Below are positions 9,333-18,749 of a stretch of DNA of 64,000 bases, piece after piece. Origin of the DNA: Bacteroidia bacterium (GTDB taxonomy: Bacteria > Bacteroidota > Bacteroidia > J057). Each line of letters opens with the position of its first letter. Position 1 is the stretch's first letter. The stretch spans positions 5,890,001-5,954,000 of the forward strand of contig JAWPMV010000001.1 of the NCBI GenBank assembly GCA_033391075.1, read 5' to 3'. The translations under genes and the position numbers were made by a program. The notes beneath the pieces were generated by a model that was not told the DNA's origin, ran no database searches, and saw nothing but the letters and a program-made list of their open reading frames with translations.

Positions 9333-10475
9333 ATGGGAGGCATCTATCTCCATATACCTTTTTGTCGAAAAGCCTGTATTTACTGCGACTTTCATTTTTC
9401 TACCAATCTTAGTCGAAAGGAAGTCTTGCTAGATGCACTTCAACAGGAGATAGACCTACGAAAAAATGAACTCAAAGCGCTGGGGCAATTGAACACCCTC
9501 TATTTTGGAGGAGGTACGCCCAGCGTTCTACATAAAAAGGAGATTCGGGATTTGATTGACCAAATCCGGGATCTCCTTCCCTTTTCCCCCGATATAGAAA
9601 TCAGCCTTGAAGCTAATCCAGACGACCTCAAAACTGATTACCTAAGGGAGTTATCGAGCATCGGAGTAAATCGCCTGAGTATCGGCATACAATCTTTTTC
9701 AGAAGAAGTGCTGAGATGGATGAATCGTAGCCACAATAGTCATCAATCCAGACAGGCCATAGAGGATGCCCGGGCTGCCGGATTTACTAACTTCTCCTGT
9801 GATCTCATTTTTGGAAATCCAGGCATTGATCAGGAACTCTGGGAAAAAGATCTACAACAGCTAATCGAACTCAAGGCTCCTCATATTTCTGTCTATGCTT
9901 TGACGGTAGAGGAAAGGACTGCCCTGGCCTATCAGGTCGAAAAAGGAAAAGCCTTTATTCCGGCAGAAGAAATTTACCAGGAACAATTTCTCCTGGCTCA
10001 TCAAAGGCTTACAGCTGCCGGATATGAGCATTATGAATTATCCAACTACGCCTTGCCGGGATATCGCTCTAAACATAATAGTGCTTATTGGAAGGGAATA
10101 CCCTATGTAGGTCTGGGTCCCTCCGCTCATAGCTATGATGGGAAACATCGCTCCTGGAACCTTGCCAATAATGCGCGCTATATTCAAAAGCTGGCAGCAG
10201 GAGAAAGTCCTGTGGAGGAATCGGAACTCCTTTCGCCCAAAGACCAATACCACGAATACCTTATGACCCACCTGAGAAAAATGGAGGGCATAGATATAGA
10301 TTGGATCGAAAAGAATTGGGTAGGCGATTGGAGAGAAAGATTTTCAGAAAGTCTGACTCAGCTGAAAGCAAAAAATGAAATTCATTTGGAGGGCTCCAGA
10401 CTCCACATAAAGCCTGCGTCCTGGCTGCTTTCTGATCAAATTATCAGGGATTTTTTTATAGATGAACTTTTATAG
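9333..10475 (+). CDS. hemW: Radical SAM heme chaperone HemW
   Basis: A 380-residue radical SAM protein. IPFCRKACIYCDF gives the CxxxCxxC cluster motif at C11, C15 and C18, GGGTPS at 59-64 is the SAM-binding loop, and EANPDD follows at about 93. The short IYLHIPFC start and full-length C-terminal HemW domain distinguish it from the oxygen-independent coproporphyrinogen oxidase HemN, with which it is often confused. HemW binds heme and delivers it to respiratory enzymes. It starts immediately after glpF. Confidence 0.92.
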   Translation: MGGIYLHIPFCRKACIYCDFHFSTNLSRKEVLLDALQQEIDLRKNELKALGQLNTLYFGGGTPSVLHKKEIRDLIDQIRDLLPFSPDIEISLEANPDDLKTDYLRELSSIGVNRLSIGIQSFSEEVLRWMNRSHNSHQSRQAIEDARAAGFTNFSCDLIFGNPGIDQELWEKDLQQLIELKAPHISVYALTVEERTALAYQVEKGKAFIPAEEIYQEQFLLAHQRLTAAGYEHYELSNYALPGYRSKHNSAYWKGIPYVGLGPSAHSYDGKHRSWNLANNARYIQKLAAGESPVEESELLSPKDQYHEYLMTHLRKMEGIDIDWIEKNWVGDWRERFSESLTQLKAKNEIHLEGSRLHIKPASWLLSDQIIRDFFIDELL

Positions 10476-10486
10476 GAAAGAATTTC

Positions 10487-10494
10487 TATTTTTG
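10487..10494 (+). promoter_or_regulatory. Putative -7 box (TATTTTTG) of the Wzz-like gene
   Basis: TATTTTTG fits TAnnTTTG and lies 32 bases before the ATG at 10527. Confidence 0.45.
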
Positions 10495-10526
10495 CTCTTC
10501 ACTGAATATACCCTAATTGATCCCTT

Positions 10527-11603
10527 ATGGCTCAGGCAACACAGGAGAATGCTTTTAACTTGTTATATATCTTTGAGGTAATCAAAAGACGCCTCACCTT
10601 TATAGCAGTAGTAGTTGGCGTATCAGCCCTCCTGGCGATCATTCTTACCCTTCCTTTTATTTACAAACCCGAGTTCAAGTCCAGTACGGTGATTTATCCT
10701 ACTGCGGCCGAAAGGTATGATGCCATCAATCTTTTCCACGATGAACCTATCCTCTATCTCTATGGAGAATCAAAGGATGTAGAGAAACTGGAAACCCTGG
10801 CCAATTCAGAGCGGATCAAAATGTTTGTCATTGATTCTCTGAATCTGTGGGAAGCCTATGGAGTCGATCCCAAAAATGATGCTGCGCCTAAACATGAGGT
10901 ATTGAAAACCTATGATGGCATGATCAATACGGTTCGAATTTCTGGAAATGGATTAGAGATACAGGCCTATGATACCGATCCGCAGAGAGCTGCCGACATT
11001 GTCAATCTGATCGTTGATCAGGTGGACGTTGTCAATAAGGAGATGATAAATAAGAACAAGAGTTCGATCTACTCTATGTATAAAGGAGTCTATGAGGAAT
11101 TGGTGGAGCAAATGGAATTGTACACAGACAGTGCCCGCGAAGTACGTAAGCGCTATAATGTCCTGAATACAGAAACACAGACCGAAAGTTTGACTGAGCA
11201 AATTTTGCTTGCACAAAATGAACTGGCCGTTGCCAAAGCCAGGGGAGGATCAAACCGGGTCCCCATGAGCAAGCTCAAAAGCCTCGTAGAAGACAATCCC
11301 GAATACCCCATCAACCTTGAATCCTTTCGGGAAGGACTGGATCAGGTGCTTTCGCTGGAGGAAATTATCGAATACATTTCTCGAGATGTAAAAGATGTCA
11401 GGGAGAAGGTAGAGGTTTTGGAAATGATGCAGAACCAGAGTTTCACCACCATCCTTATCACAGAAGAAGCTCAGGCCGCAGATAAAAAAGCGCGGCCTAT
11501 TCGTTGGATCATTCTTTTGGTTACCCTTGTACTATCAGCCCTGGTGAGTATACTCGGAGCGGTTCTGATGGATCAGATTACGGGTTCTTTTGCAAAAAAG
11601 TAG
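10527..11603 (+). CDS. Wzz/chain-length-determinant-like inner membrane protein
   Basis: A 358-residue protein with the polysaccharide co-polymerase plan: a short cytosolic start, a membrane helix at about 24-48, a long periplasmic part rich in coiled coil, and a second helix at about 327-348. FEVIKRRLTFIAVVVGVSAL followed by a YPT stretch is typical of the Wzz domain. Such proteins set polymer length during O-antigen or capsule synthesis. There is no fused tyrosine kinase and no glycosyltransferase nearby, so it is an isolated member. Confidence 0.82.
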   Translation: MAQATQENAFNLLYIFEVIKRRLTFIAVVVGVSALLAIILTLPFIYKPEFKSSTVIYPTAAERYDAINLFHDEPILYLYGESKDVEKLETLANSERIKMFVIDSLNLWEAYGVDPKNDAAPKHEVLKTYDGMINTVRISGNGLEIQAYDTDPQRAADIVNLIVDQVDVVNKEMINKNKSSIYSMYKGVYEELVEQMELYTDSAREVRKRYNVLNTETQTESLTEQILLAQNELAVAKARGGSNRVPMSKLKSLVEDNPEYPINLESFREGLDQVLSLEEIIEYISRDVKDVREKVEVLEMMQNQSFTTILITEEAQAADKKARPIRWIILLVTLVLSALVSILGAVLMDQITGSFAKK

Positions 11604-11605
11604 CC

Positions 11606-11675
11606 GACGATTGATATCGCCGGCCATTATTCAAAAATCTTTTTGTGTTTTGCTTTGCAGACGATATCAATCGTC
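11606..11675. repeat. Perfect 14-bp inverted repeat with 42-bp spacer
   Basis: GACGATTGATATCG (11606-11619) is exactly repeated in reverse complement as CGATATCAATCGTC (11662-11675). It begins 2 bases after the Wzz-like stop and precedes the convergent TolB-like gene. It may be a shared terminator structure, although no long T-run follows on either side, or a remnant palindromic element. Confidence 0.7.
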
Positions 11676-11706
11676 AAGCAAGATCTGTTGACAAATCCTT
11701 TATAAG

Positions 11707-12825
11707 CTATTCAACCCAGTCTGCAATAAATACATTGGTTTCACGGGTTCCCCCATTATTTCTGTTAGAAGCAAAGACCAGTTTACTTCCATCTCTGGAG
11801 AACATTGGGAAAGAATCAAATTGCTCATCATACGTAATTTGTTCCAAACCTGTACCATCAACATTGATCATAAAGAGGTTGAAGGTACGCGGACCACCGG
11901 AATGATTAGAGCAGAAAATAATCTTTTCACCAGAGGGGTGGAAATAAGGAGCCCAATTGGCATTTCCCAATTCGGTGATCTTCTGCATATTACTTCCATC
12001 TACATCGCAGATATAAAGCTCCATATCGCTAGGCGTAACCAAATCCTGAGCCAGCAAGTCCTGGTATTCTTTCAGCAAAGAATCATTGTCAAAACGAGAG
12101 GCACGGAAAAGCAATTTGCTTCCATCAGGAGAAAAGAAGGCTCCCCCATCATATCCCGGCTCATGGGTAATTCGCTTTACATTGGAACCATCTACATCCA
12201 TGGTATAAAGTTCTATATCCCCATCGCGTGTGGAGGTAAAGACCACCTTATCTCCATTTGGAGAAAGGGTAGCTTCTGCATCATAAAATTCATTATCAGT
12301 AAGCTGCTTCTTTACATTTCCTTCCTTGTCAGAAATGAACAATTCGAAGCTGCTGTAGATGGGCCATACATATTTTCCAATCTTGCGGCTATCTGGCGTA
12401 GGAGGGCAAGCTTCATCTGCTTTATGTGTGGAGGCAAAAATGATTTCTTCATCTCCGGGCAAGAAGAAGGCACAGGTAGTTCTTCCAGTACCAGTACTCA
12501 CAAGATTCATTTCAAATTTTTCCTCTGCGCTTGTAGGAATCTTCCCATAAAAGATCTGATCACATTCGATTCCTTCTGATGCATGTGTTCTTTGCAGAAC
12601 TAAATATTCGTCATTATAACTAAAATAGGCCTCTGCATTATCGCCCCCGAAGGTAAGCTGACGTACATTAGCCAAATGTTTTTCTTCTGGATAAAGGAGA
12701 GTTCCTTCTGTGTTTTCTGCTTTTTCTGTTTTTTCTTCCGCTGTACTATCAGCGGCATTTTGCTTATTGGGCTGGCAGGAGAAAAGCATAAATGCTGCCA
12801 GCAGGAACAGTAGCTGATTTTTCAT
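11707..12825 (-). CDS. TolB-like WD40/PD40 beta-propeller lipoprotein
   Basis: A 372-residue lipoprotein with the lipobox LFSC (Cys 17). After a Glu-rich linker it carries repeats of the PD40/TolB kind: the words SPDG, SPNGDKVVFTS and SRDGSKLVFAS recur about every 45 residues and end in GTGLEQIT-type turns. This predicts a beta-propeller exposed at the periplasmic or outer-membrane surface. TolB itself works in the Tol-Pal system, but no tol or pal gene is adjacent, so only the fold is claimed. Confidence 0.85.
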   Translation of the reverse strand: MKNQLLFLLAAFMLFSCQPNKQNAADSTAEEKTEKAENTEGTLLYPEEKHLANVRQLTFGGDNAEAYFSYNDEYLVLQRTHASEGIECDQIFYGKIPTSAEEKFEMNLVSTGTGRTTCAFFLPGDEEIIFASTHKADEACPPTPDSRKIGKYVWPIYSSFELFISDKEGNVKKQLTDNEFYDAEATLSPNGDKVVFTSTRDGDIELYTMDVDGSNVKRITHEPGYDGGAFFSPDGSKLLFRASRFDNDSLLKEYQDLLAQDLVTPSDMELYICDVDGSNMQKITELGNANWAPYFHPSGEKIIFCSNHSGGPRTFNLFMINVDGTGLEQITYDEQFDSFPMFSRDGSKLVFASNRNNGGTRETNVFIADWVE

Positions 12826-13024
12826 CCGGCAAAGATAGATAAAAAAAGCTATAGGTAAACATGATAGAACTCATGGCCTGGGATTCATAAATCCTTCACA
12901 TTTATGCACATATTTTTTTACCGGAAAAAGCTACTTTCTGACTACTCATGCCCCAAATAATTTTATCATTTCTACTTGAAAGCATTTTTATGAAACTGCT
13001 TTGGGTACTTCCCGTATTCCAATT

Positions 13025-13438
13025 ATGTTTGTGATGAAATTATCGAAAACTTTGAAAAGGCTTAGTTGGTTATTTTTCCTATTCCTGGCAGCAATTATTT
13101 TCACCAAAGATGTAGGTTTCGCGAAGAGTTTCTTTCGCATGATTGACTCCATACCCCTCGGAGACAAAATGGGACACTTCTTTCTCATGGGTACCATGGT
13201 CTTCCTGGTCAATCTCAGTCTAAAGTGTAAAAAAATTCAGATTGGGAGATTCTGGATTCAAAAAGGATTGGTCATTGTGGCCCCTTTTGTATTTCTGGAA
13301 GAATTCAGTCAGATGTTCATAAGTTCCCGACAATTTTCTTCCGGGGATATGCTGGCGGACTTACTGGGTTTGCTCTTTTTTAGCTATCTCTCCCAGAAAG
13401 TTTTTGAAAACCCTATATTACGATCCACAGTATCATAG
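13025..13438 (+). CDS. VanZ-like membrane protein
   Basis: I take the ATG at 13025 as start (137 residues) over an in-frame TTG at 13001. Three to four membrane helices are visible. DKMGHFFLMG (about 43-52) and EEFSQMFISSRQFSSGDMLA (about 89-108) match the D..H.......... and E..Q.F...R....DM.A.. patterns of the VanZ family. VanZ-like proteins are small integral membrane proteins, some affecting glycopeptide resistance, and most have no known role. It stands alone. Confidence 0.75.
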   Translation: MFVMKLSKTLKRLSWLFFLFLAAIIFTKDVGFAKSFFRMIDSIPLGDKMGHFFLMGTMVFLVNLSLKCKKIQIGRFWIQKGLVIVAPFVFLEEFSQMFISSRQFSSGDMLADLLGLLFFSYLSQKVFENPILRSTVS

Positions 13439-13495
13439 GCTTTCTCCTATAAATTACCGATATTTAAGAAGGAATTACGCCTAATCTTTGAAAGT

Positions 13496-13792
13496 ATGAA
13501 TCAGTACATGGTTGAGATTTTTTTACCCCACACCCTCACCCAAGAATTCATGTCACTCATTCCTGCGCAAAGAGCCGTTGTGAACCGACTGGTACATGAT
13601 GGAACTATACGCAGTTATACACTGACGTTAAATCGCTCCAGGCTTTGGGTTGTGTTGACGGCAAAGGATCAGGAAGAAGTCAATAAGATTTTGGACGAAT
13701 TTCCAATCATGCCCTATTCAGAATCTGAATTGCATGAGTTGATGTTCCATGATATGGCTTCCCATGAGTTGCCCAGGTTGTCTCTGAATTAA
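13496..13792 (+). CDS. Small ferredoxin-fold protein, muconolactone-isomerase/YciI-like
   Basis: A 98-residue soluble protein with the pattern MVEIFLP...F..LIPAQRAVVN.L...G.I.SYTL..NRSRLWVV, then a DEFPIMPY segment. This layout is like muconolactone isomerase and YciI-type dimeric alpha/beta-barrel proteins. It is short of clear catalytic residues and there is no aromatic-degradation operon beside it, so the function is left open. Confidence 0.65.
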   Translation: MNQYMVEIFLPHTLTQEFMSLIPAQRAVVNRLVHDGTIRSYTLTLNRSRLWVVLTAKDQEEVNKILDEFPIMPYSESELHELMFHDMASHELPRLSLN

Positions 13793-13865
13793 ACGTTTAG
13801 GAGTGTATTAGTGCGGTCGTGTTGCAGTTTAAAAATACAACTACAACACTTAAAAACTATAACAC
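13791..13865. repeat. G/T-rich hairpin repeat, copy 2 (degenerate)
   Basis: It starts with AAACGTTTAGGAGTGTATTAG, like the AAACGTGTTRGGGTGTTRG start of the copies at 23204 and 45626. An internal stem pairs GTGTTGCAGTT (13819-13829) with AACTACAACAC (13839-13849). It overlaps the last two bases of the preceding stop codon region and ends just before the T9SS protein stop. Confidence 0.5.
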
Positions 13866-13872
13866 CTTCCTG

Positions 13873-15621
13873 CTACCGCTTCCTCACTTTCTCCACAAAA
13901 GTCGCTCCCTCACTTTCTCCTCTGAGCAAATACCAGCCAGCAGGTAGTTCCTCTATTTGCAGGAAATAATGTTGATTTCCAGATTGAGTAAGGTATTCCT
14001 TTTCCCATACCCTTTGCCCATGGAGATTGAGGATTTCCAGGCGAAAGTCAGAACTTTTTCTCCAGCTCAGCTCAAGATTGATATGGGATTGACTGGGATT
14101 TGGGTAAAGCTTCCAGCTTTCAGCAAGGCTGGAAAAATCAGGATTTCGAGAAGTGCCAAATATTCCCAGAGAACCTTCAGGTGAAAATCGCAATACAAAG
14201 GCATCTCTTCCTCCTTCACTGATCAAATTGAGCTCATTTACTCCGGGATCAACATCCATGCTTTGGTAAAAGCCGCCGCAAAAGTATATATCTCCCAATT
14301 CACTGATGAACATATTTTCTACGCTTTGACTCAGAGGATCATTGGCTTGAATGACTCCCAGCTGTTGTTCCCAGGATGGATTCCCATCTCGATCCCTTCT
14401 TCGCACATACAGAAGGCCCTCTGTTGATCCGCTCGTATACACAAAGCCGGGATTATCAACTCCCACATCCGTCAATCGATCAATGCCTGTACCTCCATCT
14501 CTTCGCGTCCATCCATAAGTCCCATCCAGTTCAAATCGACTTATATACATATCGCTCATTCCCTGAGAACTGATTTCCTGCAAAGCAGCACCTGGATCGA
14601 AATCTACATTACCCTCAAAATTTCCTCCTACGAATAACTGTCCTCCCAAATTGAAATCTATAGCTCCCTGTGCAACTTCATCTATCCCACCGCTTCCCCA
14701 GCTATGGCCCCAATCAAAAGTCCCATCTGAAGCCTGGTAGCGTGCAAGAAAAGCATCATAATCTCCATTGCTACTAAAATTACGCTGTTGACCAGAGGGA
14801 TTGAGATCGGTAGTGCCTCTAAACTTTCCTCCGACAAATAATTGTCCCTGCCGAAAACGGATAGCTTGTGCCTCTTCACTTTCCATTCCCCCTACTCCAA
14901 AACCCCATCGGTAATTCCCAACTGGATCATAACTCACCACGAAAATGTCTTGACTGGGAAGGCCGTTTCCATCATTTACACTGAAAAAAGAATCAAAAGG
15001 AGAACTATTATTGGGTTCAAAGTCAATAATTCCTTCAAATACCCCCGCTACATATACATTGCCGCTTCCATCTGCACTCAGATCATAGGCAAGTTCATAG
15101 CGATCATCTTCTGGTAAAAAGGGTGCTCCTTCATCATCTCCCAGCACTTGTGCCCATCGAAAATTCCCCAGGGTGTCATATGCGGCTATGAAGGCATCCT
15201 GCCCACTGCCCGAATTCAAGATGGCTGTAGTAACTGCAGGATCAAAATCCGCCTCTCCCTGAATAAAACCACAGACAAAAACGAATCCCCCAATCGCTTC
15301 CACAGCAAATGATTTATCTCGTCCGGGTGAAGATATAGCAAATCCCCAGGCAAGACTTCCATCCGGATTGTATCGTGCCAGAAATACATCTTGTGAATCA
15401 GGGGAAACCGCATCCCCTTGTGCTAGCAAATTGCTACTAGCAGAACCCGGGTCAAGATCAAAACTATCCTGAAAACTACCTGTCAGATAGATATTTCCCG
15501 CTTCATCTCGGTCAATGGCGGTAGCTCGGTCCTGAAAGGAGGAACCCAAATTGAAGGCAATTTGTGCCTTACTAAATTGAAATAGTACAATAAGGGGAAC
15601 GCAAAGGAGAAGTTTTTTCAT
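13873..15621 (-). CDS. Secreted SBBP-type beta-propeller protein with T9SS sorting tail
   Basis: Starting at the ATG at 15619-15621 (582 residues) the protein opens with MKKLLLCVPLIVLFQFSKAQ, a clean signal peptide; an upstream in-frame start would bury it. The body has at least eight repeats of about 50-70 residues containing D(F/L/V)(D/N/E)P and FLARY or FIAAYD words, an SBBP-like propeller pattern. The last 75 residues (LYPNPSQ..., LEILNLHGQRVWE, ELPAGWYLLR) are a type A T9SS C-terminal domain, so it is probably exported through the outer membrane and anchored at the cell surface. Ligands are unknown. Confidence 0.88.
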   Translation of the reverse strand: MKKLLLCVPLIVLFQFSKAQIAFNLGSSFQDRATAIDRDEAGNIYLTGSFQDSFDLDPGSASSNLLAQGDAVSPDSQDVFLARYNPDGSLAWGFAISSPGRDKSFAVEAIGGFVFVCGFIQGEADFDPAVTTAILNSGSGQDAFIAAYDTLGNFRWAQVLGDDEGAPFLPEDDRYELAYDLSADGSGNVYVAGVFEGIIDFEPNNSSPFDSFFSVNDGNGLPSQDIFVVSYDPVGNYRWGFGVGGMESEEAQAIRFRQGQLFVGGKFRGTTDLNPSGQQRNFSSNGDYDAFLARYQASDGTFDWGHSWGSGGIDEVAQGAIDFNLGGQLFVGGNFEGNVDFDPGAALQEISSQGMSDMYISRFELDGTYGWTRRDGGTGIDRLTDVGVDNPGFVYTSGSTEGLLYVRRRDRDGNPSWEQQLGVIQANDPLSQSVENMFISELGDIYFCGGFYQSMDVDPGVNELNLISEGGRDAFVLRFSPEGSLGIFGTSRNPDFSSLAESWKLYPNPSQSHINLELSWRKSSDFRLEILNLHGQRVWEKEYLTQSGNQHYFLQIEELPAGWYLLRGESEGATFVEKVRKR

Positions 15622-15684
15622 AGATCCAAATTCAGCTGCTTTCGAAAATTCAATTGTCGGCAATATGCCAACAATAATTATCTC

Positions 15685-16446
15685 TTAATAAATCCTGTAG
15701 TTGAATTTTAACTTTACTATCAAATTGATAGCTCGCAGCTTTCCACTCTGCTTATCATTATATCTGTTTATTCCGTCATCCAGAAAATTGCGGGGTACCA
15801 ACACTCCATTGACATAGCTATAATCCCGATCATATTCGATCATGCCAAAACCCAGACTGGATTCTACCTCAAGTCTTTCCGACAGTTTCAAATAGTATCC
15901 AGTTCTAATTCCATAGGCCCAGACTTGCTTGTCCAATTCGGCGGAAGAAAAATCAATCCTATTACCGGAGAGGACTGAGAAGCTATTGTCAATCGAGGAA
16001 GAACCAGAACCAAAGTATAGGTCAAATGCGATATAACTGAACCGAGGAAACTTAACAGAAAGCAACTCATACTCATCAGCGGCTCTGCGGTCAGCAAAAT
16101 GAAATTTAGGAGAAAACCAGAATTTATGATAGTTATCCAGCACATGATAATCCTGTGGAGAGTGCTGGTAGAAATTAGGCGTTTTCAATCCATACATCAG
16201 CTCCAAACTCCATTTGGGATTGAACTGATATTCCAGGCCAAAATCCAGACTGGAAGCTGTAGGGTGAAGCATATTTAGTATACCAAGAGAGGCATAGATG
16301 GCAGAAAATGTATCTGCTTTCCGCTCTTTTTCATTCGGAGGAGCTGTATAGACAGGCACCTGATCTTTATCCTGGCCAAATGAGGAAAGCGTGATTGAGG
16401 ATAGACAAAGAAAGAGGAAAAAATTCCTGATAGATCTCAGCATCAT
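15685..16446 (-). CDS. Outer-membrane barrel-like protein, tandem paralogue 3
   Basis: A 253-residue protein with a signal peptide (cleavage probably after SSFG). It belongs to a local family of three adjacent genes that share a core near residues 50-95: a short strand, N(M/L)LHPTA.S.D.G.EY, then a YGL..P segment, then HKFW.S..Y. Alternating strands and a terminal aromatic (final residues NYRIY) point to an outer-membrane beta-barrel. No known name is recognised. The gap to the next paralogue is 18 bp, so they should be co-transcribed. Confidence 0.75.
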   Translation of the reverse strand: MMLRSIRNFFLFLCLSSITLSSFGQDKDQVPVYTAPPNEKERKADTFSAIYASLGILNMLHPTASSLDFGLEYQFNPKWSLELMYGLKTPNFYQHSPQDYHVLDNYHKFWFSPKFHFADRRAADEYELLSVKFPRFSYIAFDLYFGSGSSSIDNSFSVLSGNRIDFSSAELDKQVWAYGIRTGYYLKLSERLEVESSLGFGMIEYDRDYSYVNGVLVPRNFLDDGINRYNDKQSGKLRAINLIVKLKFNYRIY

Positions 16447-16464
16447 GTATTCAGATTTTAGAGA

Positions 16465-17178
16465 TTATAGGAGTTGATAATTCAAACGAATCTGCACAAT
16501 CAGATTTATATAATCGGTCCTTCCTATATTCCGATCATCATAGGGGCCAATTAAATCTTCAAACAGGCCTTGCTGAGTAATAATGGGGTTTTGAATGACA
16601 AGGTATTTTCGGTTAAAAGAAATAAGCCCAATTCCACTAGAAGCTTCAAGCTCTAAACGTTTTGTGAGTTGAAAGATAGTCCCTGCTTTCACATGCGCAG
16701 CAATAGCTTCTTTTTCAATATCTGCACTTATATAATCCAGCTTTGTATCCGCTTCATTGCTTAAGGCAAAATTATCTCTTGCTTCTGTTTCTCCTTTAGA
16801 ATAGTAGCCTTCCAGAGAAATAAATGCCGGTCCAAAAGAAAGGGGTTCAGCTATACCTCTCCGCCCATAGAAATAGCGAAGGCTTGTGAAGAATTTTTGA
16901 TAGGTATCAAATTGGATTCTATTCTCAAAACTCGCATAATTCAATTGAGGGCTTCTGAATCCATACAAAAGGTCTAGCCCAAGGTTTTCTGAGAACATTA
17001 TTCCTATTCCCACATCCATGCTGGGAGCTGTGGGATGAAGCAGATTGGAAAGCCCGGTTTTCAGGTAAAGCCTGCCGATATTTCCACTGAAATCATTTCT
17101 ATCTTTCTTTCGTTGACTATATCCTTCTGTAATAAAAAAGATGAGAAGTATTAGGATAGTGCTCAGTTTTCGAGTCAT
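16465..17178 (-). CDS. Outer-membrane barrel-like protein, tandem paralogue 2
   Basis: A 237-residue protein with a signal peptide (ITEGYS then Q). It has the same core as its neighbours: SNLLHPTAPSMDVGIG at about 42-57 and YGFRSPQLNYA at about 69-79. It ends in RLNYQLL, an alternating terminal strand. The three paralogues differ strongly outside the core, which suggests an old duplication or surface variation. Function unknown. Confidence 0.75.
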   Translation of the reverse strand: MTRKLSTILILLIFFITEGYSQRKKDRNDFSGNIGRLYLKTGLSNLLHPTAPSMDVGIGIMFSENLGLDLLYGFRSPQLNYASFENRIQFDTYQKFFTSLRYFYGRRGIAEPLSFGPAFISLEGYYSKGETEARDNFALSNEADTKLDYISADIEKEAIAAHVKAGTIFQLTKRLELEASSGIGLISFNRKYLVIQNPIITQQGLFEDLIGPYDDRNIGRTDYINLIVQIRLNYQLL

Positions 17179-17268
17179 GTCATTGTGTTTTGAAACAAAA
17201 AGGTGAGTAGTTGGAATCTAAACGCAGCAAGTGAATTAGCATAAAATACCAGCCCCCATTGAAAAAAG

Positions 17269-18006
17269 CTACCGGAGTCTATAACTAAGAGAAATCCGGT
17301 GTAAAAATTTAACCGTAAAGACTCTGTTTAATTGACGATCATCCTCCGCACGCAAATCCAATAAATTGGGAGGTCTTCCTCTAAGTTCACTGGAAAATAT
17401 GGTATAATTTCGATGAATCCAGCGTGTTCCTACGCCAAAAGAATACTCCAATTCCAGATCATCCTTCCATTTCCAGAGATAGCCCGTTCTGAGGTTGAAT
17501 CCCAACTGCCATTTTCGGATATCAGCAGATGTATAATTGATGCGCAAGGCCCTGTAGCCAACAGCGAAACCAAAGTCATTTCTTGTCTTTCCCCGGGAAT
17601 AAAAACTCTCTGCTTCATAAAAGCTGGGGAAAAAGCGATTGCCTGCTGTTGTACTTACATAACGTCCTATTCGTACATAGCGTAGGCTTGCCCAAAATTT
17701 ATGGGTAGTTGGAAAATGAAAACGATTTGGAAACCAATCGGTCTGAAGGCGAGGAAGACCAAGTCCATATTGAAATAAAGCACTAAACTTCCGATTTACC
17801 ACATACTCTACTCCCAGATCTAATGAAGGCGAAACGAGGTGGATTATATTTCCCAAACCTATACGCGCATACAATTTCCCCCGCATAAAGCTATAATCCT
17901 TTTTCTCAAGGCGGGCTGTATCAAGAGGAGCACGTGGACTTAGCTGGGCAAAAGAAGACGTCCACATCAATCCCAAAAATAGTAATGGCAGGTAGTAGGC
18001 TTTCAT
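17269..18006 (-). CDS. Outer-membrane barrel-like protein, tandem paralogue 1
   Basis: A 245-residue protein, first in the transcript of the three. It has a signal peptide (MWTSSFAQ). The core reads GNIIHLVSPSLDLGVEYVV at about 55-73 and YGLGLPRL at about 83-90, with THKFWASLRYVR after it. The HPTA word of its paralogues is HLVS here. It ends in RISLSYRLR. The 90-bp gap to paralogue 2 is short enough for a single transcript. Function unknown. Confidence 0.75.
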   Translation of the reverse strand: MKAYYLPLLFLGLMWTSSFAQLSPRAPLDTARLEKKDYSFMRGKLYARIGLGNIIHLVSPSLDLGVEYVVNRKFSALFQYGLGLPRLQTDWFPNRFHFPTTHKFWASLRYVRIGRYVSTTAGNRFFPSFYEAESFYSRGKTRNDFGFAVGYRALRINYTSADIRKWQLGFNLRTGYLWKWKDDLELEYSFGVGTRWIHRNYTIFSSELRGRPPNLLDLRAEDDRQLNRVFTVKFLHRISLSYRLR

Positions 18007-18086
18007 CGAGCGAAATCTTAATAGAAAAATAAAGAAGTGAAACCTTATTTCCCATTAAGAGATGCATTTTTACCCATCATTACCAA

Positions 18087-18620
18087 TCAATGGGTCCAGG
18101 CACCTAAATGCACTGCTTTAAATCCTTCTTTAAGGTCTTCGATATATTTTCTGATAGCATAGCTGCTGGAAGGAAAGGCCATTTCCTCATAGGGGATTTC
18201 ATCCAGTTCAAATAATTTTGCTTCCAGACTTTCTTCTCCGGGATCCAGTTCAGGTCCTCTCATATCAGCGAGAAAAAAGATATAAACCTGGCTGATACGA
18301 GGAATATTGTAGATCGCATGCATTCGAACGATATCAACTTCAGCACCCGATTCTTCCAGGGTTTCTCTCAAGGCGCCTTCTTCAACGCTCTCCTTATTTT
18401 CAAGATAACCTGCAGGTAATCCCCAATATCCTTTGCGAGGCTCGATAGCTCTTTTACACAATAGAATTTTCCCTTCCCAAACGGGTAAACAACCAACCAC
18501 CATTTTGGGATTTCTGTAATGAATGCTATCGCAATTTTCACAACAGATTCGTGGCCTATTATCTCCCTCGGGGATTTTTTTCACCAATTGCTCACTTCCA
18601 CAATTGCTACAATAGTTCAT
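18087..18620 (-). CDS. Nudix hydrolase with N-terminal zinc ribbon
   Basis: A 177-residue protein. Cys 4, 7, 27 and 30 form a zinc ribbon (YCSNCG ... CCENCD). The Nudix box runs from Gly 71 to Ala 93 and fits Gx5Ex7REUxEExGU exactly (REETL-type core: [10 protein letters not shown]). The zinc ribbon plus Nudix layout is seen in NudC-like NADH pyrophosphatases and ADP-ribose pyrophosphatase relatives; the NudC SQPWPFP motif is absent, so I call only the family. Confidence 0.9.
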   Translation of the reverse strand: MNYCSNCGSEQLVKKIPEGDNRPRICCENCDSIHYRNPKMVVGCLPVWEGKILLCKRAIEPRKGYWGLPAGYLENKESVEEGALRETLEESGAEVDIVRMHAIYNIPRISQVYIFFLADMRGPELDPGEESLEAKLFELDEIPYEEMAFPSSSYAIRKYIEDLKEGFKAVHLGAWTH

Positions 18621-18749
18621 AAAGGAAAGATAGGATAAAGAAGAGAGGAATACAGATTATTTTAATTTTTAAACCAAATCTCCTCCCTTTAGTTAATCTA
18701 GCATACAAAATTTGGACAAAACAGACTAATTGTTGAACTACCAGGATTT

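Noticed and set aside
11821-12579. A 252-codon open frame on the plus strand
   Set aside because: It is antisense to the TolB-like lipoprotein with clear PD40 repeats.
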